Shown here one piece after another: positions 46,966-56,580 of a stretch of DNA of 64,000 bases; the stretch's first letter is position 1, and every line of letters begins with the position of its first letter. The notes below the pieces were generated by a model. It saw nothing but the letters and a program-made list of their open reading frames with translations. It did no database searches and was not told the DNA's origin. Source of the stretch: Tatlockia sp. (GTDB lineage Bacteria > Pseudomonadota > Gammaproteobacteria > Legionellales > Legionellaceae); NCBI GenBank assembly GCA_013697725.1, contig JACCWI010000022.1:27806-91805 (forward strand), written 5' to 3'. The translations under genes were made by a program, and so were the position numbers.

Positions 46966-48222
46966 TTAAGATGATTTATTTAAAATTTCACCCGCTGCCA
47001 TACACGCACCTATAGAGTCGGTCTGACGATTTTTACAAATCAGCTTCCCAGCGTCTAGACAGGAGTAGTTCATATCAAGGGGGTTACAAATCATTGCCCT
47101 CACAACTCTTGGCCCGGCGCCGGGCATACCGGCATGCATTATTTTTCTATTATCCACCAAGAGAATATCTCCGCTTTTCCATAGGCAGGATGAATAATTA
47201 GATCTAATTAATTGTGCAAGCTTTTTTATATCAGTTTTGCTAAAACATTGTCCCACTCGTCTTTGATCAAAAGCGGGGAGTTTGCGTGAAGCTAGATAGG
47301 TTTTTAGTTTTGATCTGAGAATTTTTATTGCATTTTTTGGAGAACTAAAAAATGAAGCAAATATTATATAGAAAAATTCAATAATTTTTAAAACTGGTCT
47401 GGGTAATTTCCAAAAAAATCGATGCCAAAACCAGGTTTCTTCTGAATAATCTTTAGTAAAACATTTTCTTAACTCAGCATTTAAACTCGGTAGTTCGAAA
47501 AGATTAATTTGTATAGCATTTTTTTTTGTTTCTGGGTGCTCAAAAATATTAGGCTTGTACATTAAGATAAATTTATCTTTCCCCGCAGCTAAAATAGGTA
47601 GTCCAAAGTGTTGGCCTATTTTTTCGATTAAATCTGTCGATATCTGATATCGTTCTGCAACATCAGAAATTAGCCATTTGGAAACAAAAAAGCTGTTTTT
47701 CTTAAGTTTTGTTTTAAGTTTTTCATCTAAATGTTGATATATTTTTTCCATGTTGACCAAGCCTGTTTCGCCGCCAACAGAGGAAGGTTTATGGCAACAA
47801 AAACTAATGTATGCAGGGACATCTGGAGAATAATAATTTTCACTATGAAAGCCACCAAGATAAACGGTGCCTCCCGTTTTATAGACGGAATTGGTATGTA
47901 ATACATAATTTAAATTGCCAACATGAGTACGGCCTTCTTCAGACATAAACGCATCACTAATCCCACGAAAACCTTCGATAGATAATACTGTTTTTTCGAA
48001 ATCTTCATCGGAATTTATATCAAACCCTCTCAATAATACAGCTCCATAAGTTACAATATCTTCTAAAATTATAGTGGAATTAGAGCGAAGAAAATTCTGT
48101 AAAAAAAGAGGGCTAGTGGCTATTTTTGCTTCTATTACCAAAGGCATATCATTATCATCGGATAAAATTAAACGTTCATCCTGACGTAGAAATCGCGTTT
48201 TCACTTCCGCATAATTGTGCAT
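46966..48222 (-). CDS. TauD/TfdA-family Fe(II)/2OG dioxygenase
   Basis: A 418-residue dioxygenase of the TauD/SyrP type. The iron ligands are His126 and Glu128 in GGFHSENYYSPDVPAY and distal His363 in NRKIMHAGMPGAGPRVVRAM, with Arg372 or Arg375 to hold 2-oxoglutarate. YGAVLLRGFDI near residue 59 is a hallmark. The SyrP-like group, with HxE rather than HxD, hydroxylates amino acids in non-ribosomal pathways, but no such cluster is visible. The start has AAGGAG nine bases upstream. The substrate is unknown. Confidence 0.85.
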   Translation of the reverse strand: MHNYAEVKTRFLRQDERLILSDDNDMPLVIEAKIATSPLFLQNFLRSNSTIILEDIVTYGAVLLRGFDINSDEDFEKTVLSIEGFRGISDAFMSEEGRTHVGNLNYVLHTNSVYKTGGTVYLGGFHSENYYSPDVPAYISFCCHKPSSVGGETGLVNMEKIYQHLDEKLKTKLKKNSFFVSKWLISDVAERYQISTDLIEKIGQHFGLPILAAGKDKFILMYKPNIFEHPETKKNAIQINLFELPSLNAELRKCFTKDYSEETWFWHRFFWKLPRPVLKIIEFFYIIFASFFSSPKNAIKILRSKLKTYLASRKLPAFDQRRVGQCFSKTDIKKLAQLIRSNYSSCLWKSGDILLVDNRKIMHAGMPGAGPRVVRAMICNPLDMNYSCLDAGKLICKNRQTDSIGACMAAGEILNKSS

Positions 48223-48308
48223 AACAACAAGCTCCTTGCAAATTATTTGCTACACAATTTTGACTGTAGCATAAAAATGGAAGGGCGAGGAGAGGGGCTA
48301 ACTCTACT

Positions 48309-48345
48309 TACCAATTGTCTTTCAAAAGATGACAGACAATTGGTA
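48309..48345 (-). terminator. Strong hairpin after the 48.3-49.7 kb gene
   Basis: TACCAATTGTCT and AGACAATTGGTA pair as a 12-bp perfect stem with a 13-base loop, eight bases after the stop of the minus-strand gene. There is no long T-run, but the position is right for its terminator, separating it from the dioxygenase gene. Confidence 0.6.
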
Positions 48346-48352
48346 ATAAAAT

Positions 48353-49669
48353 TCAGTGTGAATTAGTTGAAAATTGCTTAGGATAGATTGCGCGTAAAGT
48401 CTCTTCATTCCTGGCATCAAAAATAGTAATACCTAAGGCCGAGCATTTCTTATACATTTGAGCTTGTGCTTCTTTATTTGGATATAATTCTTCAACCCTT
48501 TGAATCGACACGGCAAAAACCCCATAGGAAGAAATCAATGCCGAAAAATCTTCCCGTTCCTGCTGTAAACGCGCGTTTGCTGCTTCCTTAATCATCGAAG
48601 ACTTATAGTAACTATCTAAAACGGTTTTGTTGTTTTTATGAACTTGTTTTAAGGCAGATAATTTTTTAAAGATTGATAGAAGAACCTCAATTTCTTTATG
48701 CTTGTAATTTTTAGTATATTCTTTAAATTCATCGATTTTAGATAGAATTTTTTCAGCGCTATGAAAGTCTTTGCCAAGCATCTGTACCAGAGAATTATTA
48801 AATCTTATAAATTCACGGTTGGGTATTTTTGCTTGAAGTTTCATAGCATAGATTATTGCCTGCTCAGAATAGCTGTCCCATTTACAGGTAAGATAATTAC
48901 TAAGGTGTTTTACATCGCTATCTTCATTAAGATTATTAAAAAAAGTACTGATAACTTGTTCATAAGACCAGTTAAAGCTATCAATTAACCAGGAGCCTGC
49001 TTTAATTTCATAGTTATCCATTAAGAAACTAACAATCTGAATTTTAGTTTTTAATTTATGATTAGCTACAAAGATTTTCAAGGGTTCCTGCCAGTCAACT
49101 TTTGCAACTGCTTGACGCAATGCTTTATGATTAAAGGCTTGCTTTTGCGCTTCAATAACGATAGTTGGATTTAAGCTATTATTCGAGTCTAAAATTTCAA
49201 TATTTTGTTTGATAACCGTTTTAGAAGGTAGCTCTATTGTTTCAAATAATTTAACTAAGTTTTTTTGCTTATAGTAATTGTAAATTCCAATTATTAAACC
49301 GATACCTATTATAAAAGCGGGAATTGCAATTATCCATCCAATTGGACTGGAGGCTAGTAATCCACCTACAATTCCGGCTGCTAGAAGCATGGTTGCAAAA
49401 AGGAGTGCTCCAATCAATAGCCTATTAAAATAAGAAGAAATCAGTTTTTTTTGATTTTTAAAGACCGAGTCATACACCGCTTTATTACGCTTTTCCTGCT
49501 CTAATTGATCAATATTTATTAATTTTTTTTCGGTTGAACCGTAGATTTCGTTAGAAATTTTCCAAAAAATTTGTTGATCATCAAGAAAATAGTAGAAAAT
49601 ATTTGACTCGGGGGTCGCAGAATCAAGTTGTTCTTGGCTTGAGCATTGGCTAAATTGATAGGCTGACAT
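48353..49669 (-). CDS. Hypothetical protein with central membrane hairpin, effector candidate
   Basis: About 438 residues. After an 80-residue soluble start there are two adjacent membrane helices (LLIGALLFATMLLAAGIVGG and GWIIAIPAFIIGIGLIIGIY), followed by a long charged helical C-terminal region. I chose ATG 49669 (GGA eight bases upstream) over ATG 49723, which would add 18 hydrophobic residues without a ribosome site. No family is recognised. The layout is common among Legionella proteins that act on host membranes; this is inference. Confidence 0.55.
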   Translation of the reverse strand: MSAYQFSQCSSQEQLDSATPESNIFYYFLDDQQIFWKISNEIYGSTEKKLINIDQLEQEKRNKAVYDSVFKNQKKLISSYFNRLLIGALLFATMLLAAGIVGGLLASSPIGWIIAIPAFIIGIGLIIGIYNYYKQKNLVKLFETIELPSKTVIKQNIEILDSNNSLNPTIVIEAQKQAFNHKALRQAVAKVDWQEPLKIFVANHKLKTKIQIVSFLMDNYEIKAGSWLIDSFNWSYEQVISTFFNNLNEDSDVKHLSNYLTCKWDSYSEQAIIYAMKLQAKIPNREFIRFNNSLVQMLGKDFHSAEKILSKIDEFKEYTKNYKHKEIEVLLSIFKKLSALKQVHKNNKTVLDSYYKSSMIKEAANARLQQEREDFSALISSYGVFAVSIQRVEELYPNKEAQAQMYKKCSALGITIFDARNEETLRAIYPKQFSTNSH

Positions 49670-49823
49670 AAACGAAATCCAAAAAGTTAATAAAATATCA
49701 TATAATGACCGTGATATTATCATCTAGATTAATTATTATCCAGTTTATTTTAAATGGAAAGTTTATGCCTTTAACTAGTAGGTCAATTAGCCTGTGAATT
49801 GACAAAGAAATAAGGGGAGTCTT

Positions 49824-50129
49824 GTGCAACTTATTGAGTTATTTTTACCCATTTATTCCAATAAAAATAAAAAATTTTCTAAGGAACTTTTTCAACAAAC
49901 TTATGATGAATTGGTGAATAAATTCGGTGGTTTAACTGTCTATTCCCGTGTTCCTATGCAAGGATTTTGGCAAAAGAATGATAAAATAGTGAAAGACGAA
50001 TTGATCATTTATGAAGTTATGGATGAGAATTTTTCTTCACATTGGTGGTGTGAATATCGAGTTTGCCTAGAAAAACGTTTTCAGCAAGAGCGGTTAATAA
50101 TCCGCACTCATACAATCCAATTATTATAA
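49824..50129 (+). CDS. Small conserved-looking hypothetical protein
   Basis: A 101-residue protein starting at GTG 49824, with AAGGGGAG four bases upstream. It has an alpha-beta pattern: LFLPIYSNKNKKFSKELFQQ, then GGLTVYSRVPMQGFWQ, DELIIYEVMDENF and a closing strand with RLIIRTHTIQLL. This looks like a dimeric ferredoxin-like fold (similar in outline to DUF3574-type proteins), but I cannot name it. Probably cytoplasmic and standalone. Confidence 0.6.
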   Translation: MQLIELFLPIYSNKNKKFSKELFQQTYDELVNKFGGLTVYSRVPMQGFWQKNDKIVKDELIIYEVMDENFSSHWWCEYRVCLEKRFQQERLIIRTHTIQLL

Positions 50130-50240
50130 TATTGTTATTTATAAGACCAAAAAATTCACTTTGCCACAAGAGGAAGCGATTTTTATATAATAAAGGGCAG
50201 GCCGAATGGAGCAGAACTTTTACTTAATACTACATCACCT

Positions 50241-50342
50241 GTCACTCCGAGTGGAAGCGAGGATCTCCCTTGTAGTGCTATACTCCAGGTTCAAACTTCT
50301 CTGCACTAAAGAGAGATCCTTCGCTTCGCTCTGGATGACGAG
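50241..50342. repeat. Dispersed inverted repeat, copy E (complete)
   Basis: Starts GTCACTCCGAGTGGAAGCGA and ends CTTCGCTTCGCTCTGGATGA followed by CGAG. The two ends are inverted copies of about 28 bp, both running into GATCTCC-type sequence. It lies in the 440-base gap before proA with copy F. Confidence 0.75.
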
Positions 50343-50409
50343 TGGGAGGGTGCTCAGCCCATAAATGTCACAATCCTGTAATCATCATATTCCCAGGCAT
50401 CACAACACT

Positions 50410-50512
50410 CCCGTCATCCCGAGTGAAAGCGAGGGATCTCCCTTGTAAAACTAGGCTCCTTGGGTTTCAAACATCTCTGCTACTGCAATGAGATACTTGG
50501 CTTCGCTCGGTG
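50410..50512. repeat. Dispersed inverted repeat, copy F (right end degraded)
   Basis: Starts CCCGTCATCCCGAGTGAAAG and has TTTCAAACATCTCTGCTACTG in the middle; the right end reads GGCTTCGCTCGGTGAAGAG instead of CTCTGGATGAC, so it is decayed. It is oriented as copy E, 68 bases away. Confidence 0.7.
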
Positions 50513-50569
50513 AAGAGGGGTTTTCCAGCTATGATTGCTGATACCCAGAATTTTCTTCATACCACTAAA

Positions 50570-51814
50570 TTAGGATCGAACTTGCCCCTTGCCACGAACC
50601 ACATATTTAAAAGTGGTAAGTTGTTCCACTCCTATAGGACCCCTTGCGTGAAGTTTTCCTGTAGCAATTCCTATCTCAGCACCCATGCCAAATTCGCCAC
50701 CATCTGCAAATTGAGTTGATGTATTATGCATAACAATGGCGCTATCTACTTCCTGAAAAAATTTTTCTGCTGCAGATTGATTCTCAGTAATAATCGCATC
50801 AGTATGTTGAGTACCATGATTAGCTATATGTGCAATTGCTTCGGAAATATCCTTAACTACTTTTACTGCAATTATTGCATCTAAAAACTCTGAATTATAA
50901 TCTTGAGCTGTTGCATGTTTTATTTGTGGATTTAATTTTATAACTTCATGGTCACCTCGAACTTCACAGCCTGTTTCCAGTAAATCATCTAGTAATTCAG
51001 GAAGATGCGTTTGCACAATCGCCTGATCAACCAGTAAAATTTCGGTCGCACCACATATGCCAGTGCGACGCATTTTTGCATTTAAAACTATTTTTCTAGC
51101 CATTTCGTTATTAGCTTCACAGTGCAAATAAGTATGACAAACTCCAGCTAAATGTTTAAACACTGGGATACGTGTATGTTTAGAAATGTATTCAATTAAA
51201 TTCATGCCACCACGCGGAATGATAACGTCTATATAATTATCCATCGATAACATTTCATTCACAGCAAAACGATCGGATGTAGGAATCATTTGTATAATAT
51301 CGAGAGGTAGATTCGTTAGCTTCAACCCCTCATGCAATGCATCTATAATCGCAGCAGCGGAATGAAAACTTTCACTGCCACCACGCAAAATAACCGAGTT
51401 TCCAGATTTTAAACATAAGCCTGCAGCGTCAGCAGTTACGTTGGGTCGTGACTCATAAATAACAGCGATCACACCAATTGGTACTCTTACTCGATTAATT
51501 TCTAATCCATTGGGTGGCTTAATTTTTTCTAAAATGGTGCCCACAGGATCCGGTAATTCTGCAATGATATTCAATGCATCGACCATTGAGTCAATCCGGT
51601 TATCATTTAATCTGAGCCTATCTAGAAAAGAATCAGCCATATGCTTTTGCTCGGCTAGCTGCATATCTTTGCCATTAGCAATTATAATTTCTCGTTTGCA
51701 TTGACGAATGGAATCTGCCATTAAGTGTAGGGCCTTGCTCTTTTCATCAGATGTGGCAAGTGCGAGAATTTTAGAAGTTTCGCGTGCGGCTTTACCCATT
51801 GCCATTATCGTCAT
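50570..51814 (-). CDS. proA: Gamma-glutamyl phosphate reductase
   Basis: Reduces gamma-glutamyl phosphate to glutamate semialdehyde with NADPH, the second step of proline synthesis. Family marks are VYESRPNVTADAAGLCLKSG followed by NSVILRGGSE, and the active-site Cys in RRTGICGATE. The C-terminus has the FADGGEFGMGAEIGIATGK motif. Length 414 is usual. It follows proB by 22 bases on the same strand, the conserved proBA order. Confidence 0.95.
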   Translation of the reverse strand: MTIMAMGKAARETSKILALATSDEKSKALHLMADSIRQCKREIIIANGKDMQLAEQKHMADSFLDRLRLNDNRIDSMVDALNIIAELPDPVGTILEKIKPPNGLEINRVRVPIGVIAVIYESRPNVTADAAGLCLKSGNSVILRGGSESFHSAAAIIDALHEGLKLTNLPLDIIQMIPTSDRFAVNEMLSMDNYIDVIIPRGGMNLIEYISKHTRIPVFKHLAGVCHTYLHCEANNEMARKIVLNAKMRRTGICGATEILLVDQAIVQTHLPELLDDLLETGCEVRGDHEVIKLNPQIKHATAQDYNSEFLDAIIAVKVVKDISEAIAHIANHGTQHTDAIITENQSAAEKFFQEVDSAIVMHNTSTQFADGGEFGMGAEIGIATGKLHARGPIGVEQLTTFKYVVRGKGQVRS

Positions 51815-51836
51815 AATGTATCCCTAGTAATTAAAT

Positions 51837-52907
51837 TTAAAAAATATGTAGCTGATCGTAATGAATAAAGGCAGGTTTATCTTTTTCACCCAGGTTTTCT
51901 ACTAATTTTTTTGAATCATATTTTGCAATACCAACACCTATTCGATCATTATTCAAACTGTAAATATCTATCAGATCTCCTTTTTGGAATTCACCTGCTG
52001 ATTTTTCAATCCCTATAGGTAGGATACTCAAAATACGATTAGTTTCTCTTAGGAGTGACATTAGATTATTGTTGATAATAATAGAACCTAATTTTTTATC
52101 AGCGTGATAAGCAATCCAACGTTTTATATTAGATTGCTTTTTTTTTGCTAAGATAGTTGTGCCAATATTCTTTCTATTAATAATATCCATTATAGATTTA
52201 GGCTGATTAATGTTAGCGATAGTAGTGTTAATTCCTAAGCCCGCCATTTTACGGGCAGTATGTAGTTTTGAAAACATTCCTCCTCTTCCTAATGCTGACT
52301 TAGAGGTTGAAATAGTAGGCCATCTTTCATTAGGATCGATCACAGTGATTAGCTTGGAACCGGCTTCATCCGGATGACCTGTGTAGACTCCATCTACATT
52401 AGTTAAAATAATCAAACGATCCGCATTTATTTGGGCTGCTATAAGTCCAGCAAGCTCATCATTATCAGTAAACATAAGTTCTTCAATAGCTACAGAATCA
52501 TTTTCATTAATAATGGGAACGATATTAGTGTGCTTTAATAATTCATGTAGTAAGCGTGCAATATTTAAGTAATGTTGTCTTGTTAAAAAATCCTGTTTTG
52601 TTAACAATAATTGTGAGACTAGAATTTTGCGGGTTTTGAACAGGTTTGAATAGATATGCATTAGTTTAGGTTGGCCCAAAGAGGCTAGCAATTGTTTTCC
52701 TCCCACTGAGTTAAAATTTAATTTTTGAACCTTGTCATTTGCCACCTTTCGGCCTGAAGCAACTGCACCTGAACTAACCAAAATAACATTATGACCTGAT
52801 TCCTTTAAGTCATAAATTTGTTCTACAAGAAAAGTTAAAATCGATTTAACTGGGCTACCATCTGAAGTCAAAATACTTTGTGTACCCACTTTAATTACAA
52901 TGTTCAT
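51837..52907 (-). CDS. proB: Glutamate 5-kinase
   Basis: Phosphorylates glutamate to start proline synthesis and is the step inhibited by proline. The amino-acid-kinase core shows VIKVGTQSIL, LVSSGAVASGRK, PIINENDSVAIEE and LIILTNVDGVYTG. The last 85 residues (SIIINNNLMSLL to HYDQLHIF) are the PUA domain found in the E. coli-type enzyme. Length 356 is typical. It is the first gene of a proB-proA operon. Confidence 0.95.
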   Translation of the reverse strand: MNIVIKVGTQSILTSDGSPVKSILTFLVEQIYDLKESGHNVILVSSGAVASGRKVANDKVQKLNFNSVGGKQLLASLGQPKLMHIYSNLFKTRKILVSQLLLTKQDFLTRQHYLNIARLLHELLKHTNIVPIINENDSVAIEELMFTDNDELAGLIAAQINADRLIILTNVDGVYTGHPDEAGSKLITVIDPNERWPTISTSKSALGRGGMFSKLHTARKMAGLGINTTIANINQPKSIMDIINRKNIGTTILAKKKQSNIKRWIAYHADKKLGSIIINNNLMSLLRETNRILSILPIGIEKSAGEFQKGDLIDIYSLNNDRIGVGIAKYDSKKLVENLGEKDKPAFIHYDQLHIF

Positions 52908-53170
52908 GTCTGCCTAATTAAATTATTCTTCAGATGTTATTGGATTTGATACTTATGATTTTTGTTTAATGTGATAAATAGCACTGATCCTTAATACATC
53001 ATTATTGTAAATAAAACCTATTTAATAGGCAATGTAAGGAACGCTATAGATACCTTAGACATAATTTTTAAGATAATAAATTTTAAAAGCCAAATTTTTA
53101 GGATTTCTTTATTCTTCGGGATAAGGCCATCTTAGAGGTCTTAGTGCGAATAACTGATGATTGTTAACGT

Positions 53171-54181
53171 ATGTACAAAAAGACTGAATTAAAGTATACT
53201 TGGCAAAATATTAAACTGGTAATTGAGTCTATGCTTAACAAAATATTTAGCTTTTTTTTCATTAATTCAAAGATCAATTCTATTATGTTTGATCTTACTG
53301 ATCTTAAAATGATAGCTGAGGCTTTAAGTGCAAAATCTATCTATAAAAAGCAAATAAGACATCATTTGGGTTTAGGTTTTTTTCTTTCTTTTATACCAGG
53401 TACAGAAGCTTTTAGAGCAAGAGAACATTTACTAGCAATTATTATAAAATACGAAGAACAAGATGACAGTGGGATTATCAAAATTCTTTCTCATATTTTT
53501 TATCGGACTCTTTTCATTGTAAAAACAGTTATTATGAATCACAAAGATTCCTCGGAAATTTTATCTGGAAAAAAAAATTCAAATTGGGGAATAAATAGAT
53601 TAAATCCTTTTTATTACATCCTTCATTTCTTGCAATCTTTTGAAATGCGTGATTTTCCTACGCAAGAATTTTCAGGTGTTTTACTAATGATCCTCCTTTG
53701 TGTAATTGGTATTGTAGTTTATTGCTTATCTTTGATCCTTTATATTGCAACTGAATTTTTACTTAATGCTTTACATACATTGTTAATTGAACCTTTCCTA
53801 TTTGCTTATGAAGTTTTCGCACAACAAATTAAAAACCCCAATATGGAATATGTTTTAATTTCAACCGAAGACTACACTAAAGTTGCAAAAATAGTGAATG
53901 CCTTAGATCCTGAAAATTTGATTACAAATGTTGAAACGTCCCAGGAAATTACCTTGGTTGTGGGTACGGAAAGGAAAATTAATAGATATGAAAAACATAG
54001 GAATAGTTTTTTCTTTAAGAGATATAAAGATTCTGATTTATTTGAACAAACTACCAAATCTATACTCGAAGTTCATACTCCCTTACAAATAAACGCATTT
54101 AGGTTTTTTAATAAATTTAGGTTACCAAATGATATCTTAATAAAGATTGCGGATACTCTGCTAAAAATACAAAATCAATAA
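53171..54181 (+). CDS. Hypothetical protein with membrane segments, effector candidate
   Basis: A 336-residue protein. Residues 180-215 form a long hydrophobic stretch (VLLMILLCVIGIVVYCLSLI, then further helical residues), probably two membrane passes. An alpha-beta region follows with YVLISTEDYTKVAKIVNALD, and the very end is FRLPNDILIKIADTLLKIQ, an F-box-like first helix. No family is recognised. The first ATG lacks a ribosome site; ATG 53231 is possible. Its form is that of a Legionella-specific protein. Confidence 0.5.
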   Translation: MYKKTELKYTWQNIKLVIESMLNKIFSFFFINSKINSIMFDLTDLKMIAEALSAKSIYKKQIRHHLGLGFFLSFIPGTEAFRAREHLLAIIIKYEEQDDSGIIKILSHIFYRTLFIVKTVIMNHKDSSEILSGKKNSNWGINRLNPFYYILHFLQSFEMRDFPTQEFSGVLLMILLCVIGIVVYCLSLILYIATEFLLNALHTLLIEPFLFAYEVFAQQIKNPNMEYVLISTEDYTKVAKIVNALDPENLITNVETSQEITLVVGTERKINRYEKHRNSFFFKRYKDSDLFEQTTKSILEVHTPLQINAFRFFNKFRLPNDILIKIADTLLKIQNQ

Positions 54182-54547
54182 TATTAGTTATCATTATAGA
54201 CAAACCCTCAAAGCAGATGCTACGTAGAGATTGAAGTTAAACTCTTGCTTTAAAACAATGCTTTTGTATTAAATGGAACAATAGTCTAATAAATAGAGAA
54301 GATTAAACTTCCGTATACAACTGCTATAAATTCTGAGCTATTCATCTTAGTATTAAAGATGATAGCTGAAAAAATACAGCTATTTGACACTTAAAATTTT
54401 TTTTCGTAATCTATGAGCTAATCGCTTTTCCTAAGCGAGCTCCCTTCCAGCGCAAAACTCTCAGCGAGTAGGAAATTTCGATTATTATATTAGTAAAATA
54501 AACATTAGGAGGGGATTGTTTATTTTTCGCATAATATAAGGATCGAA
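54182..54547. other. Intergenic, 366 bases, with long inverted repeat
   Basis: AT-rich, with no gene. The part 54426-54480 is structured: TTTCCTA near 54427 pairs with TAGGAAA near 54468, with a CGCTT/AAGCG hairpin inside. This could be a small RNA or an attenuator before the ATPase gene; the evidence is only the fold. Confidence 0.35.
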
Positions 54548-55354
54548 ATGATGCTCTTACCTCAAGCAATTCCGTCAATACAATCCCTTAAGAATGTCGC
54601 AAAACAATTGGCAAGAACAAAAAACATTAATCTTGGTCAAGCGCTTCAATGTATCGCTAATGATTATGGTTTTACCCATTGGACATCAATGCTTAAATAT
54701 TTTAAATCCATTCGTATCAATAATATTGAATCGTTATGGAAGTCTTTCATACCCGGAGAAATGTTATTGTTATCTGCTAGGGAAGGGGCAGGAAAATTAT
54801 CTCTCGCTTTAAATCTTGCTGCATATGCAATAAAAAACAAGGTTCCCGTTAACTATTTTTCAATGCATGTTAAGGCATCATTTATTTTTGAAAGATTAGA
54901 AAAAATTGCTGATCAAAATTTAGTTAAGACATGGCAACTTAGAGAATATTTGATGGTAGAAGAACGAAGTTTTGATCAACAAAAATTAATAGAGGAAATA
55001 AAAAATTCCAAGCCTGGTGCTTTGTTAATTATTGATTATTTACAAGTAATTAAGTCTTTTAATGATTCAAAACCACCATATCAGGATTTTTTAAAGAAAA
55101 TTAAATTTACTGCACAGCAGCATAATTCACGGGTATTAATACTTAGCCAAGTTATTAATAAAAGCAGCACAAATTTCATGGATTATATTGACGGCGGGCG
55201 ATCCATAGGAAGGCATTTCAGTCATGTTATTCATTTAGAACACCAGCAAATAGAAAATATAGAACAACGTGATTTGTTTTTGATAAAATCGGTACATTAC
55301 CAAAAACAAGAATCAATGTTACAGTTTAATAAAGGAAATTACCGGTTTGAGTAA
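54548..55354 (+). CDS. DnaB/RecA-like ATPase-fold protein with degenerate Walker A
   Basis: A 268-residue protein. The N-terminal 55 residues (SLKNVAKQLARTKNINLGQA through YGFTHWTSMLKYF) form a small helical domain seen ahead of other domains on plasmids and phages. The rest resembles the RecA-like core of DnaB: IPGEMLLLSAREGAGKLSLA as P-loop, ALLIIDYLQVI as Walker B, RVLILSQV, and DYIDGGRSIGRHFSHVI. The P-loop ends GAGKL rather than GxGKT/S, so nucleotide binding may be impaired. The start has AGGA upstream. Perhaps a mobile-element accessory protein. Confidence 0.65.
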   Translation: MMLLPQAIPSIQSLKNVAKQLARTKNINLGQALQCIANDYGFTHWTSMLKYFKSIRINNIESLWKSFIPGEMLLLSAREGAGKLSLALNLAAYAIKNKVPVNYFSMHVKASFIFERLEKIADQNLVKTWQLREYLMVEERSFDQQKLIEEIKNSKPGALLIIDYLQVIKSFNDSKPPYQDFLKKIKFTAQQHNSRVLILSQVINKSSTNFMDYIDGGRSIGRHFSHVIHLEHQQIENIEQRDLFLIKSVHYQKQESMLQFNKGNYRFE

Positions 55355-55594
55355 GAGGAAGTTGGTAAGGCAATGGCGGGAATGCGATAGAACCATCAAT
55401 TATTCTATATTAAGTGGCTCTCGCCAGCCAAAATATCACCATTTAAGTTTAGTCTGAGCCGCATAGCTAATTATAAAATCGACATATGCATTGACTATCT
55501 ATAGTGAAAGCTGTTTATGCAGCAAAAACTTTATATTTATTCTTTCCACTAAATAAACCTACTTTTCGTTAAAGTCTTTAGCTTCAAAACTTTT

Positions 55595-55648
55595 AATGTG
55601 ATATATTTATCACATTAAGTGTAATTTACATCACATTTTAAATGTGTG
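55595..55648 (+). promoter_or_regulatory. Repeated operator half-sites before the XRE gene
   Basis: Four copies of the 8-mer AATGTGAT or its complement lie just upstream of the regulator: AATGTGAT (55595-55602), ATCACATT (55609-55616), ATCACATT (55630-55637) and the variant AATGTGTG (55641-55648). The first pair is a palindrome and the second pair a back-to-back set covering the ribosome site region. They are very probably the operators of the XRE protein encoded next. Confidence 0.65.
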
Positions 55649-55659
55649 TGAGGGCTGGA

Positions 55660-55881
55660 ATGGAGCACATCGCTTTTGAAACACGAATAAAAGAATATCG
55701 TGCTAAATATAACTTAACTCAAGAGATGTTAGCTAACCGTGTGGGCGTTAGTCGAGAAACCATTAATTATCTTGAGAAAGGTAAATATAACCCATCATTA
55801 AAGTTGGCTTTTTCTGTAGCTCATTCATTACAAACAACCATAAATGAGCTGTTTATTTTTAAATGGGAGGAAAAATTATGA
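55660..55881 (+). CDS. XRE-family regulator (YgzD-like)
   Basis: About 73 residues, almost all helix-turn-helix: [20 protein letters not shown] then [20 protein letters not shown], followed by [19 protein letters not shown]. This is the small single-domain type usually found beside a membrane protein or transporter. The start is ATG 55660 with GAGG upstream, rather than ATG 55642. It shares an ATGA overlap with the next gene. The operators at 55595-55648 suggest it represses its own operon. Confidence 0.85.
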   Translation: MEHIAFETRIKEYRAKYNLTQEMLANRVGVSRETINYLEKGKYNPSLKLAFSVAHSLQTTINELFIFKWEEKL

Positions 55882-56312
55882 TTGGGAATCCGAAGTGGTT
55901 TAAACGTCGTCTTTATACTGGCTGGGGCATTACACCAAAGTCTTGGCAGGGATGGGCGTACATTGTTAGTATAATTTCCTTAACTTTAATTGCTTTATTG
56001 ACTACTTATTTAGTAAATATGACAGAAAAATATCGGCTGATTTCTTTAGTAATATTATTATCAATAATAATTATTGAATTTATTGATCTATCAAGAAAAA
56101 TTAAACTTGATGAACGTGAATCATTACATGAAGCAATTGCGGAGCGTAATGTAGCATGGTTTATTAATTCAATTCTTTGTATAGGGGTTATATATCAATC
56201 AATAATAAGCATTTTACATAATAGTATGTCTTTAGATCCTTTTATTATAACAGCGCTTATTGGAGGAACCATCGTTAAAGGTTTTTCTAATTTTTATTTA
56301 TCTGATAAATAA
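55878..56312 (+). CDS. Integral membrane protein partnered with XRE regulator
   Basis: A 144-residue protein with about four membrane helices ([38 protein letters not shown], a third near [19 protein letters not shown], and the last [16 protein letters not shown]). The start at ATG 55878 has GGGAGG eight bases upstream and overlaps the regulator's stop. Small XRE plus membrane-protein pairs of this type are widespread, with no function known to me. It may be controlled by the repressor and relay a membrane signal. Confidence 0.7.
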   Translation: MIGNPKWFKRRLYTGWGITPKSWQGWAYIVSIISLTLIALLTTYLVNMTEKYRLISLVILLSIIIIEFIDLSRKIKLDERESLHEAIAERNVAWFINSILCIGVIYQSIISILHNSMSLDPFIITALIGGTIVKGFSNFYLSDK

Positions 56313-56490
56313 AAATTAGCTATTTTTCTAGTATATTTTAGCACCTATCACTATTGGATGGTTAAATGGAACTACCCAAGATTGCGTTCATCAGACTCAA
56401 GAAACTTGAGGGTAAGTCGTTGAGCTTATATCAGAGTTACTCTTTAATTACCCTGAAAATTTGCCCACAGTAATTAAAGATAAGACAATT

Positions 56491-56520
56491 AGGCGGATTC
56501 AACTCATTAGCGCAACTTTT
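56491..56520 (+). repeat. Left inverted repeat of the IS30-type element
   Basis: AGGCGGATTCAACTCATTAG then CGCAACTTTT; partner of the right end at 58172. Confidence 0.7.
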
Positions 56521-56580
56521 GTATATAAATCAATCAGTAAGAAGCTGTAAACTTCTTGCTGAGTTATACAGGAGTTATTA

